A DNA stretch of 60,157 bases from Chroococcidiopsidaceae cyanobacterium YX2bin18 (GCA_030446505.1 JAUJND010000027.1:1-60157); one strand, 5' to 3'; numbered from the stretch's first letter, positions 10,021-19,720 are shown. The notes: a model not told the origin generated them from the letters alone. Numbers and translations are program-made.

Positions 10021-10528
10021 CTACACTATTTTGTTTTGATGAATTGCATAGACGCGATGTTTTATGCCAGCATGACTTGTATCTTTTTCGTATTTCATCC
10101 CATTCTTCAGCGCCACTTTCTGAGATGCTATATTTTCAGGAACTATTAGCGATATCAGGCGATTAAAACCAAGTTGCTCGAAGCCATAATTTTTGATAGC
10201 GATCGCTGCTTCTGTTGCCAATCCCGCCCCCAATATTCCTTAGCAAGTAAGTAGCCAATTTCACTTGCTGCCCATCTATTAATTGAGTGTGCTTTAGCCC
10301 ACACCGACCAATTAATTTGTGATCAGCTTTGTGAATTGTTGCCCACAAACCGAAACCATACTCTTCATAGCAGCTAAGTATCGATCGCAAGTTTGTTTTG
10401 TTTCTGCGTATGTCCGTGTGCTACCAAAACTTCATCACAACAGGATCGGCATAAATTGTTGCTAAGTCATCTACGTCATCTAGGGTTAGTTGTCGCAGGA
10501 TTAGGCGCGGTGTTTCAGCTACAACCAT
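10021..10528 (-). pseudogene. GNAT acetyltransferase (RimJ/RimL type), frame-disrupted
   Basis: The minus strand encodes MVVAETPRLILRQLTLDDVD from ATG 10526-10528, then, in other frames, EEYGFGLWATIHKADHKLIG, GLATEAAIAIKNYGFEQLGF and RLISLIVPENIASQKVALKN. TPRLILR at the start and the NxxSxxVAxKNGM block near the end are typical of the Acetyltransf_3 (RimJ/RimL-like) subgroup, which acetylates N-terminal or small-molecule amines using acetyl-CoA. Expected length is about 170 residues. Indels near 10400 and 10235 split it. Confidence 0.7.
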
Positions 10529-10575
10529 CTGTTTGCTTTTAGTGTCAAGGGTTTAATTTTCTCATCTAAGTAGCT

Positions 10576-11343
10576 TTATTGAGTTACAGCAAGTGATAGA
10601 AGTGTTTTCTGTCCCCAGTTCTCTGACTGAGCCTGAAATCTTTGCCCATGCACATTTTGCGATTCATCTGAAGCTAGATAACGAAAACTTCGGTAACATC
10701 TGCCGGATTAGCCCACTGATTCGGATCTTCGTCAGGTTCGGCAGCACGATGCATAGCGGTATTCATGTCTCCGGATCAACCCAGTTAACTCGTACACCGC
10801 TATCTTCTAGTTCTGCTGCCCATGTCTGCGACATCCCTTCAATGCCAAACTTTGAGATCCCATAAGCCCCCCAGCCAGGATAACCATTTACCCCAGCGTC
10901 GCTTGTAACATTGATGATCGAGCCACCATTCTCAATCATTGCGGGGCAGTGCTTTTTGATTAGGAGAAATGGAGCGATTAAATTTGTGTTGATTACATTA
11001 CGGAAATCTTCAAGCGGGTAGTCAAGTAGAAAAGACATCGGGGAGAGACCAATGCTTGATGCGTTGTTGATTAATACGTCAAGACGACCATTGAATTCAG
11101 TTAGTGTTGTGGCAACTACGCGTTCTATATCTTCCTGGCGGGTCAAATCAGCGACAACTACCAGAACCTGAGTTTTAGGTGCAACTTCATAGATGTAATC
11201 GCGTACTTCATTTAAACACTCAACACCACGCGCCGCGATCGCAATCCTGCTGCTGCTTCACGCGCAAAAGTAATTGCTAGTTGCCGTCCTAGTCCCTGTG
11301 ATGCCCCAGTAATTAATACATACTTGCCTTGTAATCTGTTCAT
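10576..11343 (-). pseudogene. Short-chain dehydrogenase/reductase, frame-disrupted
   Basis: From ATG 11341-11343 the minus strand reads NRLQGKYVLITGASQGLGRQ, which includes the NAD(P)-binding TGxxxGxG motif. In a second frame follow DVLINNASSIGLSPM (NNAG-like), INVTSDAGVNG (catalytic Ser) and WGAYGISKFGIEG (YxxxK). A third frame gives the C-terminus after a one-base loss near 10765. The full size, about 250 residues, is normal for a classical SDR oxidoreductase. Substrate cannot be told. A second, different SDR gene follows upstream on the same strand. Confidence 0.75.
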
Positions 11344-11518
11344 GTTTTATAGCCTTGAGGCGTTGGATTTATTTTGAGTAGTTAGCCTTTTCTAAATCAT
11401 AGTCAATATGATTACGAGTTGCAACAACCTAAAAAAATGTACTAGATTAAGCACAAAAAAATTCCTGCAATACTTAACGGTACTGCGGACAGAAATGAGA
11501 TATTGGAGTATTTAAGAA

Positions 11519-12227
11519 TTACCAAGGAATAGGCTGGCGATCGCGGAAGAAGCCGCTTGTAGGTCCGTTATCAGGCAATGTAGCCAACCACACAACTGTA
11601 TCTGCTCCTTGCTCTGGAGTTCTTGAGGCATTAGCGCCACCCATATCAGTTTTGACCCAACCAGGACAGAAACATTGACTAAGATGTTTGTACCTTGCAA
11701 CTCGTTGGCAATAATTCGCGTTAAGGCATTCAGTGCTGTTTTAGAAATTCGATAGCTGGATAACCGCCAGTCATTTCAGATAATTGCCCTGCACCGGAGG
11801 ATACGTTCACAACTCGTCCATAGTTATGCTCTCTCATCAGTGGAATCAAAGCCTGACAAAGTAGCAAAGGACCGGATAAATTCGTGTCTATCGTTTCACG
11901 TAGAGTATCAATCTTGGTGTCCAACAAACTATCTGAAGCATCTATTAACACTCCAGCATTGTTCACCAAAATATCTAATTTACCCTCCTCACTTTTAATA
12001 AACTGAGCCAGACGCTGTACACTATCAGAATTGGTGACATCGAGTGGATGATAGCTAACATCCAATCCTTCAGCTTGCAATTTCTCAACGGCAGCTTTGC
12101 CTTTTGTTTCCGTCACGACTGGTAAGAATCACCCGAATTTCTTTGTTTGCTAATTGCCGACAAATTTCAAATCCTATCCCGCGATTAGCGCGCCAGTTAC
12201 GACAGCTACTCTTTTTGTTGTAGTCAT
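11519..12227 (-). pseudogene. Second short-chain dehydrogenase/reductase, frame-disrupted
   Basis: The frame opens at ATG 12225-12227 ([13 protein letters not shown]) and loses phase soon after. The long central piece 11730-12116 has VSYHPLDVTNSDSVQRL, LDILVNNAGVLIDAS and GRVVNVSSGAGQL. The C-terminal part, in other frames, has [18 protein letters not shown] and GWVKTDMGG, ending RDRQPIPW. The layout resembles carbonyl-reductase-like SDRs (NADPH, DVTN after the second strand). The active-site tyrosine lies at the frame break near 11755. The two SDRs are not close copies of each other. Confidence 0.72.
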
Positions 12228-12472
12228 CTGCAATCTCCTAAAAAGGTAGTAACGCTGAGGCTGAGAATTTCTTTACTCCTACTTACTTACTTTTACTGTT
12301 TAAGTGAAGCGATAGGTAGCAAAAAGGGTGACAATAAGCTGGACGCGCTCCATTGCAGCTTGCATGAATATCATTACCTGATGCAATACATCCACAGGAT
12401 TACGATCGCTAGTATTACAGCACTTATTTAGTAGACTGTCTCTAATGATAAGAAATTAGTAGATTGACGTTG
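12228..12472. other. Intergenic, nothing recognised
   Basis: AT-rich spacer between the SDR start and the IS701-type remnant. The left end of that element probably lies here, but I could not define it. Confidence 0.3.
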
Positions 12473-13045
12473 ATGGAATTAGCTCAGGTACTGGAGGTTG
12501 AAGCTCAGTCTCCTCAAACCTAGAATTGGAGGTTCAATCGTGAGCAGCCCAATTAAGCGGTATATGCATTGCACAACACTTTACCCGCTCTGAGCAAAGG
12601 CAGAGGGTGCTGGCTTACTTAAAGGATTGTTGAGTAACTGCCAACGGAAGAATGGTTGGCAATTGGCTGAATTGATGGGTGGAATGACTCCAGATGGGAT
12701 GCAAAGGTTACTATCTACTGCCAAGTGGGATGCTAATAGCGTGCGTGACGATTTGCAGAGCTAGATTGTCGAACATCTAGGGGATTCGCCAGCAATTGGC
12801 GTGCTGGACGAAACGGGTAATCTCCACGCAAGGTGATAAATCAGTTGATGTGGGGCGTACGACTGGACAAAGATAGAATTGGTGTCTCCACTGCCGACTG
12901 GTTGGGGTCGCTGGCTGTTAGCACGCCGCTCGCTGTCTGACCCGACACAACTAGCTTACTTTATAGGGTTTGCCCCCGATGGTACCTCTATCTCTGAGGC
13001 GGTACGAGTGGCTGGTGCGCGCTCTTCGCATTGAGATGGGCTTTA
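12473..13045 (+). pseudogene. IS701-type transposase, 5' portion
   Basis: Fragments in several frames with many stops match an IS701-family DDE transposase: MELAQVLEVEAQ at the start, [54 protein letters not shown] (first catalytic Asp), [12 protein letters not shown] and ALRIEMGF. The gene is interrupted at 13045 by the IS630-type element and resumes at 14196. It is clearly dead. Confidence 0.78.
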
Positions 13046-14195
13046 ATACCAATTTAAATTGAGGCTATGACAGATCAGGTAAACTGAGACTCGTAGCTTT
13101 GACATTTCTATATGGCTGGTGTGACCTCAATTGAAGTCAAGGAAAGTCTGGACGATTTGGCTCAAGGTTTGCGCCAAAGTGAACAGGCAACTATCAAAGA
13201 GCGCCTACAGGTACTTTACTGCCTCAAACAAGAGATGGCACCCAGCATCAGTGCCATTGCCAAAGCGAGCGGCCAACATCGGGGAACAGTGCAACAGTGG
13301 TTATCCCTTTACCGGGATAAGGGATTGGATGCCATGCTGGAAATCAAAAAGTCACCGGGGGGAGTGCGAGTGATTCCTCAATGGGCAGAAGATGCCAAGG
13401 CATCTGCGGTTGCAAGAGAGTAAGGGATTTGCAAGCTATGGAGCGGTGCAACAGTGGTTGTCCGAGCAGTTGGGGGTGGAAGCGGAGTATCATGCGGTGT
13501 ATCAGATGACGCGCTATCGGCTCAAGGCAAAGCTGAAGGTAGCCCGTCCTCAAAACAGCAAGCAGCAACCGGAACAACGAGAGGCATTTAAAAAAACCTT
13601 GCAGACGACCTCGGAGTGTTGACCCAGTATTATCGCCAAGTACGACAAGATCAGCGACCCATCCGCTATTTTGCTGAGGATGAGAGCCGTTTTGGACTCA
13701 AAACCCTGGTTGGACGATTGATTACTGCCTGTGGCATTAAACCGATTGGACAGTGGCAATGGTTGAACAAAAAGCGTTTTGGCTCTATGGAGCGGTTGAA
13801 CCTGCGACGGGAGAATCGTTTTTCTGACAATTTTCTCATGTTGATACCGAGTGCTATCAACGGTTTTTAGATGAGTTTTCCAAGTCTTACCCGAATAGTC
13901 TCAACATTCTCCAAGTAGACAACGGACGGTTTCACAAAGGCAAAGATTTAGTTGTGCAAAGAGTTTGTGATTTTGTTGTTTCAACCCCCTTACTGTCCAG
14001 AATTAAATCCCATTGAACGGTTATGGGAACATCTCAAGGCGGATTTGAAGTGGGCTTCGTTCAAAAACCTGTCCCAACTACAAACTAAAGTTGATCAACT
14101 CTTATCCCAGTTAAAGCCTGAAGTGATTGCTTCCATCACGGGTTATTCCTTCATCTTGGATGCTCTATCTGTCGTCAGCATCATTTAAATTGGTA
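13046..14195 (+). mobile_element. IS630-type element inserted in the IS701 gene
   Basis: The ends carry near-perfect inverted repeats: TACCAATTTAAAT at 13047-13059 and its exact complement at 14183-14195. TA dinucleotides flank both sides (13044-13045 and 14196-14197), matching the TA target duplication of IS630/Tc1-mariner elements. Deleting 13046-14195 together with one TA joins the two IS701 parts in frame as ..GFKITKDELELDHYEV.., which confirms the insertion point. Length is about 1150 bases. Confidence 0.85.
13112..14188 (+). pseudogene. IS630 family transposase, frame-disrupted
   Basis: The first piece, from ATG 13112, is the helix-turn-helix half (ISAIAKASGQHRGTVQQWLS; YRDKGLDAMLE). 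The second has QWLSEQLGVEAEYHAVYQM. The third has YFAEDESRFGLKTLVGR with the first catalytic Asp. A further frame has YQRFLDEFSKSYP and ILQVDNGRFHKG (second Asp). The last has PELNPIERLWEHLKAD (catalytic Glu). About four indels separate them, so no full-length transposase can be made from the sequence as given. Confidence 0.85.
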
Positions 14196-14355
14196 TAAAA
14201 TAACTAAGGACGAACTAGAGTTAGACCATTATGAGGTTCACTCTTGGCGAGCTTAGTATTGGCACGTCACACTAGTAATGTTGGTGGCTCATGCTATGCT
14301 GCCGGTCATTCGCGCTCAGACTCTCGTCACGGCAGGTAAAAAGGGGGGGCAGTAA
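14196..14355 (+). pseudogene. IS701-type transposase, 3' portion
   Basis: The frame continues from the 5' portion: KDELELDHYEVHSWR (the region of the catalytic Glu), then YWHVTLVMLVAHAMLPVIRA, ending at a stop near 14355. It contains at least one internal stop. Confidence 0.75.
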
Positions 14356-14393
14356 CTAGCTAAAACTGTTACCTTGGACTCGCTACCGATCTC

Positions 14394-14573
14394 CGTCAGG
14401 TGCTCAATGCCCTTTGCTATATGCAAGCCAACCATTATTCCTGGCGAATTCTACCTGCCCACTTTCTATGCTGGCAAACCGTGTCTTCTTACCTGTACCG
14501 CTGGCAGCAGCAAGGAGTATGGGAACGTATCTGTCAAGCTATCCACCAGACTGCCAAAGCTCAACACAACTAA
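14394..14573 (+). pseudogene. IS5-type transposase N-terminal fragment
   Basis: A 59-codon frame reads RQVLNALCYMQANHYSWRIL, then HFLCWQTVSSYLYRWQQQGV and WERICQAI. This is the DUF4096-type N-terminal domain of IS5-family transposases (usual form: vlNAllYllrtGcqWRlLP.dfP.WqtvyyyfrrW). The catalytic part is absent, and it abuts the dead IS701 gene. Confidence 0.72.
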
Positions 14574-14705
14574 ATACTTGCGACACTTACAATACAAAAC
14601 TGTTGAGTTGTCAAGTTTACAAAATTGCTGTTTGAGGAGATGAGTGTTCTTCCCATTTGGTAGCTAATCCTCAACTAAGTCTCACTCTCGAATCCTCAAA
14701 TTAGC

Positions 14706-15035
14706 CTAACTAGATAAGTGCGTTTGTAATACTAACAGACCATTAATTCTGCCATTGAAGCCATAAACCTGATGACTCCCAGCAAACGGTACTAATGCTA
14801 CTTCTCGTTCATCTCCTGGTTCAAAGCGTACAGCTGTGCCAGATGGAATATCTAGATGCATTCCCCGCGAGCGCTCACGGTCAAATTCCAATGCTTCATT
14901 CAGTTCGTAGAAGTGGAAGTGGGAACCAACTTGAATCGGGCGATCGCCTGTATTTGCTACCTTCACCTTTACTACATCACGCCCCGGATTCAGTTCAATT
15001 TCCCCTGGTTGAACTATCATTTCCCCTGGAATCAT
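14706..15035 (-). CDS. ureB: Urease subunit beta
   Basis: The 109-residue protein from [19 protein letters not shown] to the C-terminus is urease beta. Conserved blocks are [51 protein letters not shown] and [12 protein letters not shown]. In-frame codons continue upstream to 15113, but GAGGAA lies just before ATG 15033-15035 and the family begins at MIPGE, so this start is preferred. UreB pairs with UreA and the nickel-bearing UreC. Neither is within the window; in some cyanobacteria the urease structural genes are scattered. It lies between IS debris and a recombinase gene. Confidence 0.92.
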   Translation of the reverse strand: MIPGEMIVQPGEIELNPGRDVVKVKVANTGDRPIQVGSHFHFYELNEALEFDRERSRGMHLDIPSGTAVRFEPGDEREVALVPFAGSHQVYGFNGRINGLLVLQTHLSS

Positions 15036-15161
15036 TGCCAATTCCTCAAATTCTCGTGTAACTTTTCTGATTTTCTCAAGCACAAGTATAAAGTCTGACA
15101 ATTTTACAAACAAGTCAGAATTGAAAGAGTGGTTGTGCTGTCTCTCCCAAATCCTTGCGAG

Positions 15162-15995
15162 CTATACATCTAAATATCTGGCTGAACTATCTTGAGGTCG
15201 AGCATGGAGGTATTTACCAGTGGTAGCGATTGAAGCGTGTCCTAGTGTAGCCTGTACTAAGTGAATCGGTGCCCCCCTATCTAAAGAATGACTGGCATGG
15301 GCATGGCGCAACCAGTGAGGAGAGACATTAGTATCAATCCCAGAACGCTGCGCCGCTGCTCGAACAATCCGCATTACCTGAGAAGGGTGGAGATGGCCTC
15401 CTTTGCGACTTTGAAATATTGGGTCATTAAAACCAGCTGCTGACCGTAAATTTGCAAGTTCCCTCCAGATTGTGATTGGTAATAGCACTACCCGTGTTTT
15501 GCCGCCTTTACCATATACATTAATCTGACCTTCCGCTTCATTCCGAGCTTGCAGATCCCGCCAGCGCAAACCACACAACTCACTAACTCGCAACCCGGCA
15601 GCATACAACAGCTTTAACATCACTCGGTTACGAAAGTTAGGCTCCAAAACTATTAGTTGTTGAACCTCTACCTCACTCAGAATGCGCTCTGCCAAAGTAT
15701 TTTTCGCTGCTGGTGCTTTGAGTAGTGCGCCGACATTGACTGGTACCATTCCCACACGATTACCAAACGCAAGCAGAGACTTTACTGATGAGATAGTGCG
15801 TCCACAGCTAGAAGGAGCAAGACCGCTGATTTCTAGGGCATCTGCAAAACCCTGAACATCAGCTAGGGTGACTTGTGCCAATGGCTTGTCTACGAAGACG
15901 AGAAATCGCTGGGCATCAGCTTGATAATAGCGCCGTGTGTGACGACTTCTACCGTGCATCCAAAGTTGAATCAGTTGAGCATCCGCTGGCAACAC
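15162..15995 (-). CDS. Tyrosine recombinase (XerC/D-like integrase)
   Basis: The 277-residue protein has the two phage-integrase domains. An N-terminal SAM-like core-binding domain covers about 1-90 (HGRSRHTRRYYQADAQRFL). The catalytic domain has AAGLRVSELCGLRW (Arg, about residue 136), GKGGKTRVVLL (Lys, about 163), HWLRHAHASHSL (HxxR, about 227) and LGHASIATTGKYLHA (His and the nucleophilic Tyr). All active-site residues are present and the frame is intact. The start is GTG at 15993-15995, preceded by AGGAAGG. It could be a chromosomal Xer-like protein or the integrase of a lost element. A strong inverted repeat sits 22 bases upstream. Confidence 0.88.
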   Translation of the reverse strand: MLPADAQLIQLWMHGRSRHTRRYYQADAQRFLVFVDKPLAQVTLADVQGFADALEISGLAPSSCGRTISSVKSLLAFGNRVGMVPVNVGALLKAPAAKNTLAERILSEVEVQQLIVLEPNFRNRVMLKLLYAAGLRVSELCGLRWRDLQARNEAEGQINVYGKGGKTRVVLLPITIWRELANLRSAAGFNDPIFQSRKGGHLHPSQVMRIVRAAAQRSGIDTNVSPHWLRHAHASHSLDRGAPIHLVQATLGHASIATTGKYLHARPQDSSARYLDV

Positions 15996-16016
15996 TGTTA
16001 TTACCCTTCCTGCTAT

Positions 16017-16048
16017 TAATGCAAGATTAGATTCCTAATCTTGCATTA
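16017..16048. repeat. 14-bp perfect inverted repeat upstream of the recombinase gene
   Basis: Arms TAATGCAAGATTAG and CTAATCTTGCATTA are exact complements, with a 4-base centre (ATTC). The site is 22-53 bases upstream of the recombinase start codon. Size and symmetry fit either an operator for autoregulation or a tyrosine-recombinase core site (two inverted 11-13 bp arms around a short crossover region). No second copy was noticed in the window. Confidence 0.75.
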
Positions 16049-16242
16049 TTTTATAACATTGAGGCGAATAATAAACTGCTGAGCATATTAGACAGCGATC
16101 GCTTAGATTACTTGAAAGTGTCGGATTATTCAAAGGAGAAAGCTACTCAATCGTTACTAAAAAAAATACCCCCAGACAAGATTTTCATTGTCCGAGAGGG
16201 TTTAAAAAGGACTGCACAGATTCTTGGAGCGGTGTTTTGCGC

Positions 16243-16279
16243 CTGTTTTCCGGGGAAAAGATTCCTCCCGGAAAAACAG
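16243..16279 (-). terminator. Hairpin downstream of the M50 protease gene
   Basis: CTGTTTTCCGGG at 16243-16254 pairs with CCCGGAAAAACAG at 16267-16279 (one bulged A), giving a strong GC-centred stem with a 12-base loop, 34 bases past the M50 stop codon. It lacks a clear T-run on the minus strand, so it may act as a terminator or as an mRNA 3' stabiliser. Confidence 0.5.
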
Positions 16280-16312
16280 TGGTGAATAATTCATCCGCAA
16301 ATAAACCTTGAA

Positions 16313-17443
16313 TTAAGCAGGATTCGCTGCCGCTCTTTTTTGCAGCAGATTGAGAATCGAGGCTTTTTCCAGAATTCCTATTAGCACTCCATTATCCTGA
16401 ATAACAGGTAGTACCGTTCGCTGTTGTTTTTCCAGCAGCATCACCGCTTCTAGCAGCGATTGATTTGACTGCACAACTGTAGACTCGACTTGTTGCATTA
16501 AGTCTTTGACTTGCATTTCTAACCAGCGTGTAGCAGGGATAATTTTCAGGTCATCTAATGCGATCGCCCCAATTAGTTGCCCTCGGTCATCTGTTACTAG
16601 AAACCGCTGCCACCTACCATTGCTAAGAATAGACTCATCAGCAAATTTCCGGAGAGAAAGATCAGCAGACACAACCGGGCTATTAGGAGTTACAGCATCT
16701 ACTACTGTCAGACCCTTGAGTTTTTCCTGCACTGTAGCAGATTGGGCAGATCGGCTAGCGTTTTGCAGTAAAAACCAACCAATTAATAAATTCCAGAAGT
16801 TACCAAAGCTGCCAAACAACACTAGCGGAATTAGTCCACTGGCGATCGCCATCCAACCAATGAACTGACCTACCCTGCTGGCAAACACAACGCCTTTATA
16901 AGGATTCCCCGTGATTTTCCAAACCAGCGCCTTAAGGATATTACCGCCATCTAAGGGCAAGCCAGGAATTAAATTAAACACCGCCAGCCCCAAGTTGACA
17001 TAAGCTAGCACGCCAAGAATTCCTGCAAGTGGTCCTGATACTGGTGTTCCAACCTTAATAACTGCAATCAGAGTGAACAGCAATATACTAACCAAAGGAC
17101 CAGCGATCGCCACCCAAAAGGCTTCTGCTGGAGTCTTCGACTCTTTTTCCAAGCTAGCGAGACCGCCAAATAGAAACAGAGTAATTGATTTGACTTCAAT
17201 CCCTTGGCGCATAGCAACAAAACTGTGTCCTAGTTCATGCGCTAAGACAGAAGCAAACAACAACAATGCTGTTACAAATCCCAGCAGTAAAGGTAACGAG
17301 CCACCCAAAGCTGGAAATTGAGCCGCTAGTCCACTAGCATAGTTCCAGGTTACTAAGCTTAGAACCAAAAACCAAGACTGAGCTACATAAAAGGGAATCC
17401 CAAACAGATTACCCACGCGAATAGTGCCATTCATCCAAAGCAA
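16313..17443 (-). CDS. Site-2 protease family (M50) with C-terminal CBS pair
   Basis: The 376-residue protein is an intramembrane zinc metalloprotease of the SpoIVFB-like group. The metal motif HELGH is at residues 69-73, and the third-ligand motif FNLIPGLPLDGGNIL is at about 155-170, set in roughly six membrane spans. Residues 245-370 form two CBS domains (FLVTDDRGQLIGAIALDDL; LPVIQDNGVLIGILEKASI), which in this subgroup sense nucleotide or energy state. The substrate is unknown; relatives cleave membrane-anchored anti-sigma factors or transcription factors. The frame is intact, with ATG at 17441-17443. Confidence 0.88.
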   Translation of the reverse strand: MLWMNGTIRVGNLFGIPFYVAQSWFLVLSLVTWNYASGLAAQFPALGGSLPLLLGFVTALLLFASVLAHELGHSFVAMRQGIEVKSITLFLFGGLASLEKESKTPAEAFWVAIAGPLVSILLFTLIAVIKVGTPVSGPLAGILGVLAYVNLGLAVFNLIPGLPLDGGNILKALVWKITGNPYKGVVFASRVGQFIGWMAIASGLIPLVLFGSFGNFWNLLIGWFLLQNASRSAQSATVQEKLKGLTVVDAVTPNSPVVSADLSLRKFADESILSNGRWQRFLVTDDRGQLIGAIALDDLKIIPATRWLEMQVKDLMQQVESTVVQSNQSLLEAVMLLEKQQRTVLPVIQDNGVLIGILEKASILNLLQKRAAANPA

Positions 17444-17692
17444 CCCTATATTTGAGCTTTGAAAAGCTTGATTTAAGTCTTTTCTTATCTTCTTATCGTA
17501 ACGAAATGTAAAGATAATTTTAATCTTTAAAGCAGCGTGGTATCCGTGCCTTGAGGTGTGGCTAGTACGAACAGCGAAAGATATAAGTTTGTAGCCTATT
17601 TCGTTTAACTTAGAATAAGCTCCTCAATTTGGTTAAGCTGGTTGTGTGATAACCAGACCATTAGGGGTAAAGTAAGTTCTCATATATTAAAA

Positions 17693-18169
17693 ATGGTTCA
17701 GTACACTCTTGCTCAAAGTCCAGAAGTTATCCTAACTGTCTCAGGTAAAGATTCACCCAAAGCGCGTGACAAAGCGATGGATCAGCTGATGGAACAGATG
17801 GATGCAGGCGAACTACCCACCGAACTCGAAGAAGGCTTTAGTCCAGAACAACTCATTGAGGTCAAAGAACCAGCAACCGATACTACTAGCGATGAGGATG
17901 CCGTTACTCACGCTGTCCAAATTCTGAGTAACCTCGCCACACTCAAGCTTAAAGTACAGGAGTCACGCGCCGAAGCACTTGCTGTACGTGCAGCAGTTGA
18001 CATCCTATTTACAGACAAATCAGTGAGTGAAGATGAGGTTGCCCGCCTCAAAGACGGTTTTAAAGTTCTCAAAACCTTTGCTCAAGCTAATCTACGCTAC
18101 CAGGAAGCTCGATCTAGAGCAGAAAAAGCTCGTGCTGTACTCGATCAAGCTCTAAAATCTCCTGAATAA
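17693..18169 (+). CDS. Conserved hypothetical helical protein, linked to glutaminase
   Basis: The 158-residue acidic protein starts at ATG 17693 (MVQYTLAQSPEVILTVSG). An in-frame codon 51 bases earlier is less likely, because the body of the protein begins here. Residues 1-60 hold a mixed strand/helix region with KARDKAMDQLMEQMDAGEL. Residues 70-158 are almost purely helical and charged (SRAEALAVRAAVDILF, ARSRAEKARAVLDQAL), a likely coiled coil. I do not recognise the family. It ends 3 bases before the glutaminase start, so the two are probably co-transcribed and perhaps translationally coupled. Confidence 0.7.
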   Translation: MVQYTLAQSPEVILTVSGKDSPKARDKAMDQLMEQMDAGELPTELEEGFSPEQLIEVKEPATDTTSDEDAVTHAVQILSNLATLKLKVQESRAEALAVRAAVDILFTDKSVSEDEVARLKDGFKVLKTFAQANLRYQEARSRAEKARAVLDQALKSPE

Positions 18170-18172
18170 CTA

Positions 18173-19153
18173 GTGATTAACCACTCTGGAGTCCCATCGC
18201 CATTCCAATCTTTTTTAAATGACTTGCATTTCAAGTACAAGTCACTACATGACGGCGCGGTGGCAAATTACATCCCTGAACTGGCAAAGGTAGACCCGAA
18301 CTTGTTTAGCATCTGCGTTATTACAGTAGATGGTCAGGTTTACGAGGTCGGGGATTACAACCAGTTATTCACGATTCAGTCGATTTCAAAAGTTTTTGTA
18401 CACGGACTCGCGCTTAAGGATCATGGGCGCGATTACGTGTTAACAAAGGTTGGTGTTGAGCCGACGGGAGATGCATTCAACGCAATTATCCTGGATGAGC
18501 GCTCAAATCGACCATTAAACCCTATGGTTAATGCGGGGGCGATCGCGACGACAAGCCTCATCAAAGGATCAAGACCAACTGAACGCCTCAACCGGATGCT
18601 TAATATGTTTCAGCGATACATTGGTCGTGATATTTTCGTTGATATATCAGTGTTTATGTCAGAGCGAACAACAGGACATCGCAACCGCGCCATGGCGCAT
18701 CTGATGCTTAACTTTGGCATGATTGACGAAAAAATTGACGAAGCGCTCGATCTCTACTTCCAGCAGTGTTCATTAATGGTCAATTGCCGAGATTTGGCGC
18801 TAATGGCTGCTACGCTTGCTAATAAGGGTACCAACCCGATCACGGGAGAACAGGCGGTTGAATCCTGTTATATCAAAGACATTCTGAGTATGATGTACAC
18901 CTGCGGTATGTACAATTTTGCGGGTGAGTGGGCTTACAAAATTGGTCTCCCAGCTAAAAGCGGTGTCTGTGGAGGCATTATCGCCGTCGTCCGGAATCAG
19001 ATTGGTATCGGAGTGTTCTCACCACTGCTAGACTCACTTGGTGACAGTGTCCGAGGGGTTAAAGTCTGTGAAGAACTCTCGCAACAATTTGGATTACATT
19101 TATTTGATTCATCAATGGGTAGTTGTAGATTTCTTGATATGCTGTCTACCTAA
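18173..19153 (+). CDS. glsA: Glutaminase A
   Basis: The 326-residue protein is a serine-type glutaminase of the beta-lactamase-like fold, converting glutamine to glutamate and ammonia in the cytoplasm. Visible family blocks are the catalytic SxxK in [41 protein letters not shown] (substrate Asn), [57 protein letters not shown] and the KSGVCGGI loop. Length is normal. The start is GTG at 18173, three bases after the preceding gene. Ammonia release is one conceivable link to the nearby urease subunit, but they are on opposite strands. Confidence 0.95.
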   Translation: MINHSGVPSPFQSFLNDLHFKYKSLHDGAVANYIPELAKVDPNLFSICVITVDGQVYEVGDYNQLFTIQSISKVFVHGLALKDHGRDYVLTKVGVEPTGDAFNAIILDERSNRPLNPMVNAGAIATTSLIKGSRPTERLNRMLNMFQRYIGRDIFVDISVFMSERTTGHRNRAMAHLMLNFGMIDEKIDEALDLYFQQCSLMVNCRDLALMAATLANKGTNPITGEQAVESCYIKDILSMMYTCGMYNFAGEWAYKIGLPAKSGVCGGIIAVVRNQIGIGVFSPLLDSLGDSVRGVKVCEELSQQFGLHLFDSSMGSCRFLDMLST

Positions 19154-19262
19154 GCTTCGAGGGAATTCAACATTGAGCGCCCTGCGGCTGCTTAGAGAAT
19201 AAGCGATCGCTCTCAAAAACATGAAAATAGTCTTACGATCACACTAAGATTTGGGATTTTAA

Positions 19263-19278
19263 GTTCTAAGCTTAGAAC
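19263..19278. repeat. 16-bp palindrome between convergent genes
   Basis: GTTCTAAGCTTAGAAC is a perfect palindrome in the 156 bases between the ends of glsA and the DoxX gene. As RNA it would form only a 6-bp stem with an AGCT loop. It may be a weak bidirectional terminator or chance. Confidence 0.35.
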
Positions 19279-19309
19279 CTTGAAGTTAGGACTATTTAGA
19301 ATACATCAT

Positions 19310-19720
19310 TTATAAAGAGCGCCTAGAAGAATTGGAAAAATTGCTTCGTGCATCTACGCTAACTGGTCCTGAGCCAAAGTAGACAACCATCAATAGTCCT
19401 CCCATCAGCGCCAAATTCTTCAAGAACTGAATTACCTGCATTTCTTCGGCAAAATTTGTATGAAAAATGAGTGTAGCTGGAATTAAGAAAATTATGAGCG
19501 CGATCGCACCCCAACGCGCTTTATAACCCAACAACACCGATAACCCACCAGCCAGTTCAAAAATAATTGAACCAACTAACAATAAACCAGTCAGTGCTAA
19601 GGGAATGCCATTAGCCGACATGAACTGCTGCGTACCGCTAAAGTCCAGAATCTTGCTGATTCCAGACCGCAGAAAAATTACCGCTAGAAAAATTCGGGCA
19701 ACAAGGGGAATGTAATTCAT
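19310..19720 (-). CDS. DoxX family membrane protein
   Basis: The 136-residue protein has four hydrophobic spans and the DoxX family signature: an N-terminal ARIFLAVIFLRSGISKI, ANGIPLALTGLLLVGSIIFE in the second span, GYKARWGAIALIIFLIPAT in the third and FLKNLALMGGLLMV in the fourth. DoxX-like proteins are small inner-membrane proteins, some linked to thiosulfate or quinone oxidation or redox defence, but the function here is unknown. The frame is intact and the start is ATG 19718-19720. Confidence 0.85.
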   Translation of the reverse strand: MNYIPLVARIFLAVIFLRSGISKILDFSGTQQFMSANGIPLALTGLLLVGSIIFELAGGLSVLLGYKARWGAIALIIFLIPATLIFHTNFAEEMQVIQFLKNLALMGGLLMVVYFGSGPVSVDARSNFSNSSRRSL

